DNA from: Lentisphaerota bacterium | GTDB lineage: Bacteria > Verrucomicrobiota > Kiritimatiellia > UBA8416 > JABMPJ01 | Assembly (NCBI GenBank): GCA_013203785.1 | Contig: JABMPJ010000170.1 | Coordinates: 1 to 32,330 of the forward strand | Reading direction: 5' to 3' | Length of the DNA: 32,330 bases | Shown here: piece after piece, positions 1 to 7,877 of the stretch | Numbering within the stretch: the stretch's first letter is position 1 | How the letters are laid out: every line of letters begins with the position of its first letter | Program-made: the position numbers and the translations under genes | The notes under the pieces: generated by a model | Seen by the model: the letters and a program-made list of their open reading frames with translations, nothing else | The model's database searches: none | What the model was told of the DNA's origin: nothing

Positions 1-1
1 C

Positions 2-70
2 CTCGACCCCTACAAGCTCAGGACGCTCATTGATGCAAAACAACGCTCAATCTTCAGCAAGCTTCGGTAA
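2..70 (+). CDS. possible C-terminal tail of a gene entering the window (transposase-like?)
   Basis: A frame open from the left edge gives 22 residues ending in SIFSKLR before a TAA at 68-70. The composition (LDPYKLR, then IDAKQ) resembles the C-termini of integrase-core (DDE) transposases, which often end with a short DP-x-x-L-x-x-x-I-D-x-K segment. That is recollection of a family pattern, and 22 residues cannot prove it. The direct repeats just downstream would fit the end of an insertion element. It could equally be chance. Sequence to the left of the window would settle it. Confidence 0.3.
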   Translation, partial: LDPYKLRTLIDAKQRSIFSKLR

Positions 71-196
71 CATCAATTATGGCGCAGCCATGTCTCTCGC
101 GGGACATGCTTCGGTAACCTTTTATTCTGGCGCAACGCGTGGCATGTCGAGTTTTGGGATACGAGTTCCAGTCTCTGTGCTTTCACAGCTGGCGCA
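61..196. repeat. short direct repeats GCTTCGGTAAC and TGGCGCA
   Basis: The 11-mer GCTTCGGTAAC occurs at 61-71 and 108-118, 47 bp apart. It is followed in each case by TGGCGCA (80-86 and 128-134), and a third TGGCGCA lies at 190-196. The arrangement looks like a decayed tandem duplication or the repeated binding sites near the end of a mobile element. No function can be assigned. Confidence 0.5.
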
Positions 197-625
197 GGTA
201 TTGTCCCCATGGGATCCCCCAACCTGTTCTGAGGACATGACTGGCCTCCCCGAAAAATGGGACGTTTCGTAGCCCCGTTTCTTGGTTGCGCTGCTGGGGA
301 CTCGAATTGCGGGATGATTCAAGTCGGCAAGGCCCGTCAAATGGGCGCCAGAGCGCTACGCAAGCGCAAAGAGGGGCCTGCCCACGAAAGGTATTGCTCC
401 TTAACCGGCCAATGTGGCCGGTTAAGGAGCAATCTATACACTGGAGCGGCCAACGATATAGACTGAAGAACTGTGCACGAAGCCCCCTTGCTCGCCACAT
501 CAGTTGGTCGGCAGCGTGCAGCTAACGCGGCCACCAGTCTCGTTCTCTTCTTTGGCGGCTTCGCCGATATGCGTCCGCAAAGGCGATCAGAAATATGGTA
601 AGTGCCGACGGCCCTTTTCGGATTC
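71..625. other. about 550 bp without a convincing gene
   Basis: Short open frames exist on both strands here, but none has a ribosome binding site, a recognisable domain or neighbour-like codon use, and they overlap each other heavily. The stretch contains the direct repeats at 61-196 and the long palindrome at 393-433. It is best read as intergenic or relic DNA downstream of the minus-strand thuA-gfo operon. Confidence 0.6.
393..433. repeat. 41-bp perfect inverted repeat (19-bp stem, 3-nt loop)
   Basis: The arms ATTGCTCCTTAACCGGCC (393-410) and GGCCGGTTAAGGAGCAAT (416-433) are exact reverse complements. The A-T pair at 411/415 extends the stem to 19 bp and leaves a 3-nt loop. There is no T-tract on either side, so it is not a classical Rho-independent terminator. 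The length and perfection suggest a dispersed palindromic element or a protein-binding site. It lies about 190 bp beyond the end of the gfo gene. Confidence 0.75.
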
Positions 626-1729
626 CTAATCCATCTCTCCCTTGAGCATGCCGGTGGGCAGGGGGGCGGGACGCCCGCATGTGCTTTCGAGTGCGATGTG
701 TTTGCCCTGCTCAGAGGCGTCGTGGAAGCCGTGCATGATGTCGAGCACATGGTAGGCCAGTTCACCCGAAGCGCGGTGGGGGCGGTTGGCTGCGATCGCC
801 GCGGCCATGTCGGCCGGCCCGATGCCACGTGCCTTGTCCGCATATCCATGTGTCAGCGGCAGGTCGCTCCACGCCTGGGCTCCCATGCGCATGATCTTGG
901 GCACGCCACCAAAGCCGTTGGGGTCGGGCACGCTCAGTGAGCCCTCTGTTCCGAAGATCTCGATGCGCGGGACCTCCGCGCCCCAGACATCAAAACTGGT
1001 CGTGATGGTGCCGATCGCGCCGCTGGCGAAATCCATGATGCCGGTCACGTGGGTTGGGATTTCCACATCCACCTTCTGGCCATATTTCTTTGCACTCGTG
1101 ATCGTCCGTTCCGGGAAACTGATCCGGGCCGACCCTGTGACGCGCTTGACCGGTCCCAGCAGTGAGACCAGGGCGGTAAGGTAGTAGGGGCCCATATCAA
1201 ACATGGGGCCGCCGCCAACCTTGTAGTAAAATTCCGGATCCGGATGCCAGGACTCGTGGCCGTGGCAGAACATGAAGGCTTGGGCCCCGATCGGCTGCCC
1301 GATCCAGCCATCATCAATCAGTTTGCGGCAGGTCTGGATGCCGCCACCCATGAAGGTGTCCGGTGCACTGCCGACGCGCACCCCTTTGGCTTTGGCCGCA
1401 GCCAGGAGCTGACGTCCCTCGTCGCGGGTCAATACCACCGGTTTCTCATTGTGGACGCTCTTACCCGCCTCGACGGCCTGCATGGCCACCGGGAAATGAC
1501 CTTGGGGTGTAGTGAGGTTGACAATGATCTCAATCTCGGGATCGGCCAGAATCTCTTCAAGCGTGGCGGATTTGACCGAGGGGTACTCCGCCAGCTTGGC
1601 GGCCACGCGCTCCGGATCCAGATCCGCACACGCCTTGACCTCCACGTTATCAAAGACCGTACAGAGATTCTTGAAATAGATCGCACTGATGTTGCCGCAA
1701 CCGACGATCGCTATGGGTGTCTTCTTCAT
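626..1729 (-). CDS. Gfo/Idh/MocA family NAD(P)-dependent oxidoreductase
   Basis: A 367-residue protein of normal family length, probably a cytoplasmic NAD(P)-dependent dehydrogenase acting on a sugar, inositol or related polyol. The N-terminal Rossmann fold shows the GCGNIS nucleotide loop at residues 10-15. The family lysine motif EKP is at 95-97. The C-terminal half carries MFDMGPYY near 177-183, typical of the large subgroup of this family found in PVC bacteria and Planctomycetes. The start is supported by a GGGAGGAG ribosome site just upstream. It lies 58 bp downstream of the ThuA gene on the same strand and is probably co-transcribed; ThuA and Gfo/Idh/MocA proteins are frequent partners in sugar catabolism. 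The exact substrate cannot be read from the sequence. Confidence 0.93.
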   Translation of the reverse strand: MKKTPIAIVGCGNISAIYFKNLCTVFDNVEVKACADLDPERVAAKLAEYPSVKSATLEEILADPEIEIIVNLTTPQGHFPVAMQAVEAGKSVHNEKPVVLTRDEGRQLLAAAKAKGVRVGSAPDTFMGGGIQTCRKLIDDGWIGQPIGAQAFMFCHGHESWHPDPEFYYKVGGGPMFDMGPYYLTALVSLLGPVKRVTGSARISFPERTITSAKKYGQKVDVEIPTHVTGIMDFASGAIGTITTSFDVWGAEVPRIEIFGTEGSLSVPDPNGFGGVPKIMRMGAQAWSDLPLTHGYADKARGIGPADMAAAIAANRPHRASGELAYHVLDIMHGFHDASEQGKHIALESTCGRPAPLPTGMLKGEMD

Positions 1730-1787
1730 TTTTACGCTCCTCCCGTTGCCTTACCGATCCGAATCCCCCCCCATCAACCACTTCCCA

Positions 1788-2501
1788 TCAGCCCGACACA
1801 TACTCCGGCACAACCTTCTCCCCCACGGCCCACTGCATCCCTCTCTTCACGATCTCCAGTGCCTCGGGCACGTCGAAGTCGGCCGCCACATGGCCCAGTG
1901 ACGTATAGAAGACGCGCGATGTCCCGTAGCGGCGCTTCCAGATGACCGGCATGACCGTGCCCTTGATCCAGGGAACATCGCCGTGGCGGCCACTGAAGGT
2001 CGTGGTCGCGAGGACCTCGTTACCCGGATCGGTATGCATGTAGTACTGCTCCGATGTCATCCAAAAATCCTGCAGCCCCTTGGTGATGGGATCCTTCTGG
2101 TTGGTCACATTGACCTTGTAGCGAATAATGTTTCCCGGATGCACGACCCACTGGCCACCGGTCATGAACTGGTACTCCGTGTTCTGACGGAAGGAGTCGC
2201 ACATGCCGCCGTGCCAGCCCGCCACATTGGCCCCGCTAAGCACCGCATCGCGCAGGCCCTGCCATTGCGGCCCGGTGATCTCCCCCATGGTCCAGATCGG
2301 GACGATCAGGTCGAACTTACGCATACGCCGTTTGTTGGTGTAGATGTCGAGCGTATCCGACACCACCACGCGGAAGCCCTTGGCCTCTAGCCAGGGCCCA
2401 AAAATATCAGCGCACGCCTTGGGTGTGTGCCCGTCCCAGCCGCCCCACACAATCAGGGCCGCCTTTTGACTTCGCTCTGTTGTCGCCTTCTTAACCGCCA
2501 T
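1788..2501 (-). CDS. ThuA-domain protein (trehalose-utilisation family)
   Basis: A 237-residue protein with a class-I glutamine-amidotransferase-like (flavodoxin-like) fold of the ThuA family. Visible landmarks are [11 protein letters not shown] near residues 15-25, AGWHGG near 94-99, HPGN near 121-124 and [10 protein letters not shown] near 200-209. ThuA was named from trehalose catabolism in rhizobia. In PVC bacteria the family usually sits with Gfo/Idh/MocA dehydrogenases, as here. There is no signal peptide, so it is probably cytoplasmic. It is the first gene of a two-gene unit with the oxidoreductase downstream. Its leader is odd: the only Shine-Dalgarno-like element is a run of ten G residues 8 nt before the ATG. 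The divergent AraC gene is a likely regulator. Confidence 0.92.
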   Translation of the reverse strand: MAVKKATTERSQKAALIVWGGWDGHTPKACADIFGPWLEAKGFRVVVSDTLDIYTNKRRMRKFDLIVPIWTMGEITGPQWQGLRDAVLSGANVAGWHGGMCDSFRQNTEYQFMTGGQWVVHPGNIIRYKVNVTNQKDPITKGLQDFWMTSEQYYMHTDPGNEVLATTTFSGRHGDVPWIKGTVMPVIWKRRYGTSRVFYTSLGHVAADFDVPEALEIVKRGMQWAVGEKVVPEYVSG

Positions 2502-2621
2502 AGTGAAATCCCCCCCCCCGTTTACCGATGAGCACCTTGCATGCGGCTCTATTTCATATGTGAATTCTCGCCATACTATGTTGCGCTTGTATCAAATGAA
2601 ATGGATGTTATTGTCTATTAT
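2502..2621. promoter_or_regulatory. divergent AraC/thuA control region with a C10 homopolymer
   Basis: The 120 bp between the thuA start and the preferred araC start hold a 10-base C run (2510-2519) and an AT-rich stretch (about 2541-2621) that contrasts with the GC-rich genes around it. This composition is why the araC start is placed at 2622 and not at the upstream in-frame ATG (2541). On the minus strand the homopolymer is a G run placed like a ribosome binding site for thuA. No clean -35/-10 pair could be assigned. Confidence 0.5.
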
Positions 2622-3461
2622 ATGGACGATTTCACCATTCATACGGCTCCACTGCTGCGACGTATGCCATCTGGTCTTCCCGTGCAGACGATTGGCTACA
2701 GTTCGCACAAGCGCGATCGCGTCGGCCGTGTGTTTAGCTCTTTCAATTTCTCGTTTATTCTCTCGGGAGGCGGTACTTACCATTTCAGAGGAGAGGTCCT
2801 GCCGGTCGAGGCGCCTTGCGTCATTACCCAGTGGCCGGGCGCGCCAATGGACTACGGGCCGTCGGGGCGCTGGGTGCATTGGGAGGAGCTCTATCTGACC
2901 TACTCGGCCGCGCAGATGGAGGAACTCGCCCGGCGCGGACTGGTCACTGAGGGCAAGCCGCTCTGGCCGGTGCGGCGCGACACGCCACTGCGTGAGCAGC
3001 TGGCGCTCCTCTTTCGACTTCTCGAGGAGGGGCTTTCGGAGGCGGGGGCGCCCGAGCGCATTGATCGCGCCTGCGAGCTGCTGGTGGTGGAGAGCCTGCT
3101 GGGCGAAAGCCGTCCCCCCATGGGGCGGGACGAGGCGATCATCCGGACTATTCGCCGCCACGTCCAGGAGCACTACCTGGAGCATCACGACTTTGATGCC
3201 CTGGCGCGCACGCACGGGCTTTCGCCCACCACGTTCCGGCGCCACTGGCAGCGCCACGTGCCTGTGCCGCCCGCACGCTATGTCATGCAGCTGCGGATGC
3301 GCGAAGCCTGTCGCCGGCTCGTGGAGACCGATCAGACCGTGGCCGAAATTGCGGCCGCGCTTGGCTTTGACGATCCCCTCTACTTCTCACGCCGCTTCGC
3401 CACCATGGCCCACATGCCCGCCACGGTTTATCGTCGGCGCCATGTCATGGCCTCGCGATAG
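2622..3461 (+). CDS. AraC family transcriptional regulator
   Basis: A DNA-binding regulator of about 279 residues. The N-terminal half is a cupin-like sensor (FSFILSGGGTYHFRGEVL, then APCVITQWPG), and the C-terminal 100 residues are an AraC double helix-turn-helix (DFDALARTHGLSPTTFRRHW, then TVAEIAAALGFDDPLYFSRRF). An in-frame ATG at 2541 would add 27 residues, but that segment uses AT-rich codons unlike the rest and has no ribosome site; 2601 is a third option. None of the starts has a good Shine-Dalgarno. The divergent position beside thuA-gfo suggests it senses a sugar-like ligand and controls that pair. The ligand is unknown. Confidence 0.88.
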   Translation: MDDFTIHTAPLLRRMPSGLPVQTIGYSSHKRDRVGRVFSSFNFSFILSGGGTYHFRGEVLPVEAPCVITQWPGAPMDYGPSGRWVHWEELYLTYSAAQMEELARRGLVTEGKPLWPVRRDTPLREQLALLFRLLEEGLSEAGAPERIDRACELLVVESLLGESRPPMGRDEAIIRTIRRHVQEHYLEHHDFDALARTHGLSPTTFRRHWQRHVPVPPARYVMQLRMREACRRLVETDQTVAEIAAALGFDDPLYFSRRFATMAHMPATVYRRRHVMASR

Positions 3462-3520
3462 CGCTGTCGCGACCGGACTATAGCGTCAGGCCGTTCTACG
3501 ATCTTGCCGTGGTGTAGAGG

Positions 3521-4366
3521 TCAGGGGGCCTTGAACATCGGCGTGGCCTTTCCGGCTAGAAGGGCGCGTGTATACTCCCACTCATAGGGGGCTTCACGTA
3601 GGCGGCCGGGACCATTGCGGATGTCGATGCCTTTGTTGGCGGCTTTCGGGTAGTGACTGTAGATCATGAGACGGCGCGGACCCGCTGTGGTGTTCGTCCG
3701 CGAGTTGTGGACCAGGAGCGAATGGAAGAGCATGACCGATCCGGCCGGCGCGAGGATATCGACGCCGCCTTCGGGATCGATCAGGCCCGGCTTCACCTCA
3801 AGTCCAATATCGATTCGAGCATGTTCCAAATGCACGTTGTGGCTTCCCGGCCAGACATGGAGCGGACCATTGTCCGGTGTGCAGTCGTCCATCGATATGG
3901 CCGAGGAGATGATCGTTTGGGGGTAATCCTGCGCCGCGTAGTAGGCCCAGTCGTTGTGAATAGGGAAGCGTGTAGACTTGTGCGGTGCCTCCAGACCCTC
4001 GACGGGTTCAGTGAGAGGTTGTTTGTAGTTCAGCTTCTCTTCCATCAAGACCGGCTCATCCCCCATCAGCTGGCGCATCGGTCCCAGCAGCCGTTCATCC
4101 TCCGAGACCTGGCTTAGATAGAGGGAGAGGTCATTGATGGGCTGAATCTTGCGCATCACATAGCGGTCTTCAGTTTCACGACATAGGTCCATGCGATGGC
4201 TCTGGCGCTTGTTGTGGCAGGAGGAGTTAATGCTCAACTCAAGGATGTGGTTGGCCTCCGCGCGCATGTGGGCAATCTCCGAGGGCTCGAATGCCGCATT
4301 CAAAATGAGGTATCCCTCTCGCTCGAAGTCCGCCATCTCCGCATCGCTCAACACCGTCTTATTCAT
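3521..4366 (-). CDS. phytanoyl-CoA dioxygenase (PhyH) family Fe(II)/2-oxoglutarate oxygenase
   Basis: A 281-residue oxygenase of the PhyH family, which uses Fe(II), 2-oxoglutarate and O2 to hydroxylate small molecules. The iron-binding HxD is H137-N-D139 (HNDWAYY), with the distal His near 220 (LLVHNSR) and a following Arg near 231 suited to 2-oxoglutarate. The N-terminus (FEREGYLIL) is typical of the family. The ATG at 4366 is chosen because AGAGGAG lies 10 nt upstream; an earlier in-frame start at 4429 lacks this. The gene overlaps the last 8 bp of topB, so the two are probably translationally coupled, an unexpected partnership. The substrate is unknown. Family members act on lipids, phosphonates, ectoine and secondary metabolites, so the name should not be taken as fatty-acid specific. 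Confidence 0.9.
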   Translation of the reverse strand: MNKTVLSDAEMADFEREGYLILNAAFEPSEIAHMRAEANHILELSINSSCHNKRQSHRMDLCRETEDRYVMRKIQPINDLSLYLSQVSEDERLLGPMRQLMGDEPVLMEEKLNYKQPLTEPVEGLEAPHKSTRFPIHNDWAYYAAQDYPQTIISSAISMDDCTPDNGPLHVWPGSHNVHLEHARIDIGLEVKPGLIDPEGGVDILAPAGSVMLFHSLLVHNSRTNTTAGPRRLMIYSHYPKAANKGIDIRNGPGRLREAPYEWEYTRALLAGKATPMFKAP

Positions 4367-6845
4367 GAGTAACGTGCTCCTCTTTATTTGATTTGGCCGG
4401 ACCATACTCCACGGCCTCTTCCTTAGCAAGCCCCTCTTTCACATTCCCCTCGGCGGGCTCTTTTGTTTCATTTGGCGTGAAGTCAAAACCGACCTTGCCC
4501 CCCGCTTCCAGCTTCAGCCGGGCATCAAAACGCTTCCCGTCACGCCGCTTGAATTTCTGAATAAAGGGCGTGATGCCATCCTTCAGAAGCGTGCGCACCA
4601 TCGCCACCGGCAGGGCTTTCTGGCTCATCGTCCGCCACACGACGAAGGGACAGCCCTCCTTCCATCGTACGCAGCCAAATTGCTTGTCGCCCTGGATCAC
4701 GTCGCTGCCGCAGAGCGGACACGGTCCCACAAGGGCACGTTCGCGTACCTTGTCGCGGGCCCCAACCGGTGTCCAGTCGATGGTGTGGTCAGCCTTCAGG
4801 ATCAGCCGTCCATAGCGGCGCACGGTCTCCTCCACGTGCAGCAAGAGCGGATCGACGGTCTTGCGCTGTGTCAGGAGGGCGTTCAGGTCGCTCTCGCGCA
4901 GACGTGCCCCAAATTGCTCTTTCCAGATCACAAAATCACAGCCGCTCTTCCAGCGGCTACAGCCATAGCCTCGCTTGCCTTCGATAATCGACCCCTCGCA
5001 CTTCGGGCAGGGGCCCAATCGCCGCACCCGATTCACCGTGGTGGTCTGACTGATAATGCGCTGCGTGTGTGCTACGACCTGCGCCATGAAAGCATCGCCA
5101 TCATACTCACCGTGCTCGATACGTCTGAGCTGGGCCTCCCATTCGCCCGTCAACTCGGGCGACTTGAGTTGCTCATCGGCCACGATATCGATCAGCTCGC
5201 GTCCCAAGTCGGTGCTGACGAGATTCTTGCGGCGGCGGATGATATAGCGTCGCTGGATCAGCGTCTCAATAATCGCCGCGCGCGTAGCGGGGGTTCCGAT
5301 GCCCTTCTCTTTGAGGGCATCCTGCAGTTCCTCGTCATCCACCAGTTTGCCTGCCGTCTCCATCATCTGCAGTAGGGAGGACTCTGTAAAGGCATGCGGC
5401 GGCTTGGTTGTGAGCTCCTTCAGAAACGGCTCATGCGGTCCCTGCTCCCCTTTGACGAACTCCGGCAGTGCCTGGTCCTCGTCTTCCTCGGGGCCGCCGT
5501 CGCCCTCCTCGGCACCTTCCTTCTTCTTTTTTGGGGTGCTCGTCTCCAGCATCTTGGGGAAGAGTCCTTGCCAGCCCGGCTCGATGACTGTGCTGCCCGA
5601 GGCGCGGAAAGGCTCGTCCTCCACCATCGCCCGTACGCTGGTCACGCTTTTGATGCAGGCGGGGTAGAAGGCGGCGATGAAGCGCATCAGGACCGCCTCG
5701 TAGACCTTGCCCTCGGGGCCGCCGAAGAGCTGGGCGGGCGGTTGGGTGGTGGGGATGATGGCGTGGTGATCCGTCACCTTAGCGTCGTTGATAATCCGTG
5801 CCGTGGTCGGCAAGTTGGCCAAGTCGAGGCCCCCAATGGCCTCGGGTTGCAGCGCGCGCAGCGCCGCCAGCACCTGCGGTACGGTCTTGGCTGTATCCGA
5901 GTCCAAGTAGCGGCTATCCGTACGGGGGTAGGTCAAGTGTTTGCGCTCGTAGAGCGTCTGTGTGGCGGCCAACGTCTGCTTGGCGGTCATGCCCCACCGC
6001 TTGTTCATATCGCGTTGCAGCTCGGTCAGGTCGTAGAGCAGGGGCGGGCGGAAGCTCTTACGCTGTTGCTGAATATCGGTGATCACGAGCTCCGGTCCGG
6101 TCACCTTGGCGAGGAGGCGCTGCGCCTCGGGCGCCGCTTCGATCTTGCCGCGTTCGTGTTTAAAGTCCACGGCGCGGTAGAGTGTATGCAGCTCGTGGTA
6201 GTCACTCGATTTGAAGTCGTCGATAGTTCGGTCACGCCCCACGATCATCGCCAGCACGGGGGTCTGCACTCGCCCCACGCTCCAGAGCTCCTTGCGCCGA
6301 CCATAGCGCACCGAGAAGAAACGCGTACCATTCATGCCGACGATCCAGTCCGCCTCACTGCGGCAGCGCGCGGCACGATAGAGGTGGTCATAGTCGTGCC
6401 CGTCGCGCATCTCTTTGAAGCCGCGCTTGATGGCATCGTCCGTCATCGAGCTGAGCCAGAGCCGACGCACTGGCTTCTCCTCGCAGCCCGCCCAGGTGAC
6501 GACGTAACGGAAGATCAGCTCACCTTCCCGGCCGGCATCTGTGGCGCAGATCAACTCATCGGCCTGCATGAAGAGATCCACGACCCGCTGTAGCTGCTCC
6601 GCCACCCCATCTCCGTGGCGCGGTTCGAGCTGAAAGTGTTCCGGCACAATCGGCAGCGTTTCGACCGACCACCGTTTCAGGGCCGGGTCATAGGCCTCCG
6701 GATTCTGGAGCTGAACCAAATGACCGAACGCCCACGTGACCGCCCAGCCCTTGCCTTCGATCCACCCGTCGCGCTTCTGCCCCTTGCCGATACAGCGCGC
6801 AATGTCACGCCCCACCGACGGCTTTTCAGCAAACACCACCTTCAT
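4359..6845 (-). CDS. topB: DNA topoisomerase III (type IA)
   Basis: An 828-residue type IA topoisomerase that relaxes or decatenates DNA by single-strand passage. The Toprim domain opens with MKVVFAEKPSVGRDIA and carries the acidic ATDAGREGE at about 101-109. The catalytic tyrosine is Y306 in TYPRTDS. SVGRVQTPVLAM (189-200) is a conserved TopB block. An acidic, lysine-rich linker near 438-458 precedes the last catalytic part. The C-terminus has two four-cysteine zinc modules (C613, C616, C629, C636 and C709, C712, C725, C732), which explain the extra length over E. coli TopB (about 650 residues). The ATG at 6845 is preferred over 6881 because the family begins at MKVVFAEKPS; no strong ribosome site is visible. 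The 3' end overlaps the PhyH gene. Confidence 0.96.
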   Translation of the reverse strand: MKVVFAEKPSVGRDIARCIGKGQKRDGWIEGKGWAVTWAFGHLVQLQNPEAYDPALKRWSVETLPIVPEHFQLEPRHGDGVAEQLQRVVDLFMQADELICATDAGREGELIFRYVVTWAGCEEKPVRRLWLSSMTDDAIKRGFKEMRDGHDYDHLYRAARCRSEADWIVGMNGTRFFSVRYGRRKELWSVGRVQTPVLAMIVGRDRTIDDFKSSDYHELHTLYRAVDFKHERGKIEAAPEAQRLLAKVTGPELVITDIQQQRKSFRPPLLYDLTELQRDMNKRWGMTAKQTLAATQTLYERKHLTYPRTDSRYLDSDTAKTVPQVLAALRALQPEAIGGLDLANLPTTARIINDAKVTDHHAIIPTTQPPAQLFGGPEGKVYEAVLMRFIAAFYPACIKSVTSVRAMVEDEPFRASGSTVIEPGWQGLFPKMLETSTPKKKKEGAEEGDGGPEEDEDQALPEFVKGEQGPHEPFLKELTTKPPHAFTESSLLQMMETAGKLVDDEELQDALKEKGIGTPATRAAIIETLIQRRYIIRRRKNLVSTDLGRELIDIVADEQLKSPELTGEWEAQLRRIEHGEYDGDAFMAQVVAHTQRIISQTTTVNRVRRLGPCPKCEGSIIEGKRGYGCSRWKSGCDFVIWKEQFGARLRESDLNALLTQRKTVDPLLLHVEETVRRYGRLILKADHTIDWTPVGARDKVRERALVGPCPLCGSDVIQGDKQFGCVRWKEGCPFVVWRTMSQKALPVAMVRTLLKDGITPFIQKFKRRDGKRFDARLKLEAGGKVGFDFTPNETKEPAEGNVKEGLAKEEAVEYGPAKSNKEEHVTHE

Positions 6846-6961
6846 ACGCCAGAGCCTATCAAGTCGTGGTTGGCATTTCAACGGTACTCCCGCACAGGAC
6901 TGGCCTCGTCAGCCCGCTCTCTGGCCTAACGAAAGGTCTTGGACATGTGGCATCCCTGCGA

Positions 6962-6987
6962 GTACGCTGGCAACCGTCAATAGCACC
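6962..6987 (+). promoter_or_regulatory. motif shared with the DUF2237 upstream region
   Basis: TACGCT at 6963-6968 is followed by GGCAACCGTCAATAGCAC. Nearly the same words in the same order occur upstream of the DUF2237 gene at 12919-12946, with a 4-base insertion (TGTT) between the two halves. Position relative to the start differs (about 80 nt here, about 20 nt there), so this looks more like a regulator site than a fixed promoter element. Confidence 0.35.
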
Positions 6988-7056
6988 TGAAGTGAGGACG
7001 GTCCATGGGGTATATCCTGCGGCCGGCGCTTGGGATCGAAAAGGAAAGAAAGAATC

Positions 7057-7662
7057 ATGGATACCATTGAAGCAATCGAAACCCGGCGGGCTGTTAAGCA
7101 TTACGATCCTAGTCATACGATGTCTGAGGCGGAGGTTGAGAAACTGATGGGGCTGGCCATGCGGGCACCGACCGCGTTCAACATTCAGAACTGGCGCTTT
7201 GTGCTGGTCCGCGATCCTGAGCTGCGCAAGCAGGTGCGGGCGGTGGCCTGGGACCAGGCCCAGGTGACCGATGCTTCGCTGCTGGTGGTCATGTGTGCCG
7301 ATGCCCATTCATGGGAGAAAGATCCTTCGCGTTATTGGGCCAATGCTCCGGAGGGCGTCAAGGAGTTCATGGTGCCTGCGATTGACCAGTACTACCGCGG
7401 ACACGACCAGGTGCAGCGGGACGAGGCCATGCGTTCGTGCGGCATCGCGGCGCAGACGCTCATGCTGGCTGCACGCGCCATGGGGTATGATAGTTGTCCG
7501 ATGGACGGATTTGACTACGACGCAGTGGGCAAACTGATCAACCTGCCCGCCGACCATGTGGTGGCTATGTTTGTGGCCATTGGAAAGTCGACGAAGGCCG
7601 CATGGCCTCTGCCTGGCCAGTTGCCCATGACCGAGGTCGTGATCGAGAACCGCTTTGCGTGA
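7057..7662 (+). CDS. nitroreductase family FMN oxidoreductase
   Basis: A 201-residue nitroreductase-fold protein, expected to bind FMN and reduce nitro compounds, quinones or similar electrophiles with NAD(P)H. Family features are the N-terminal AIETRRAVKHYD, the MRAPTAFNIQNWRFVLV block near residues 36-52 and the C-terminal half MDGFDYDAVGKLINLPADHVVAMFVAIG. The ATG at 7057 has AAAGGAAAG about 10 nt upstream; an earlier in-frame start at 7030 is less likely. It is transcribed away from topB across a spacer of about 210 bp. It begins a run of genes with redox themes. The physiological substrate cannot be predicted. Confidence 0.92.
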   Translation: MDTIEAIETRRAVKHYDPSHTMSEAEVEKLMGLAMRAPTAFNIQNWRFVLVRDPELRKQVRAVAWDQAQVTDASLLVVMCADAHSWEKDPSRYWANAPEGVKEFMVPAIDQYYRGHDQVQRDEAMRSCGIAAQTLMLAARAMGYDSCPMDGFDYDAVGKLINLPADHVVAMFVAIGKSTKAAWPLPGQLPMTEVVIENRFA

Positions 7663-7841
7663 GGCATGGGCCTTGCCAGCGGCTTGCACACTCCAGTAAG
7701 GCTGGATCGTCCCCACCGGCTCGCGGGGCCGCTCGCCCTCCCTCCCATAAGAATCCAGTGATTCCTTGGGGGCGCTGGCCTTAGCGGCAGCAAAAGGTGA
7801 AATACAGCCATGGCATGAATGGTGACTGATCCGATTCCCTT

Positions 7842-7870
7842 TTGCACCTTTGCTGGTATTCTGATAAACT
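7842..7870 (+). promoter_or_regulatory. candidate promoter of the nuclease gene, possibly leaderless
   Basis: TTGCAC (7842-7847) and TAAACT (7865-7870) are separated by 17 bp. The -10 element ends 7 nt before the ATG at 7878, so a start of transcription at the usual distance would give a leaderless message. No Shine-Dalgarno sequence is visible before that ATG, which fits. The match to consensus is only moderate. Confidence 0.35.
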
Positions 7871-7877
7871 GTTACGA

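Noticed and set aside
30-500. Overlapping short open frames at the left of the window
   Set aside because: No ribosome sites, mutual overlap on both strands, and part of the sequence is simply the palindrome translated.
2592-3257. 221-codon open frame opposite the first AraC gene
   Set aside because: The plus-strand frame has a clear AraC helix-turn-helix; the antisense frame shows nothing.
5394-6593. 399-codon open frame on the plus strand opposite topB
   Set aside because: It is a shadow of the topB reading frame caused by GC-rich codon use, has no domain or ribosome site, and topB carries all motifs expected of a real gene.
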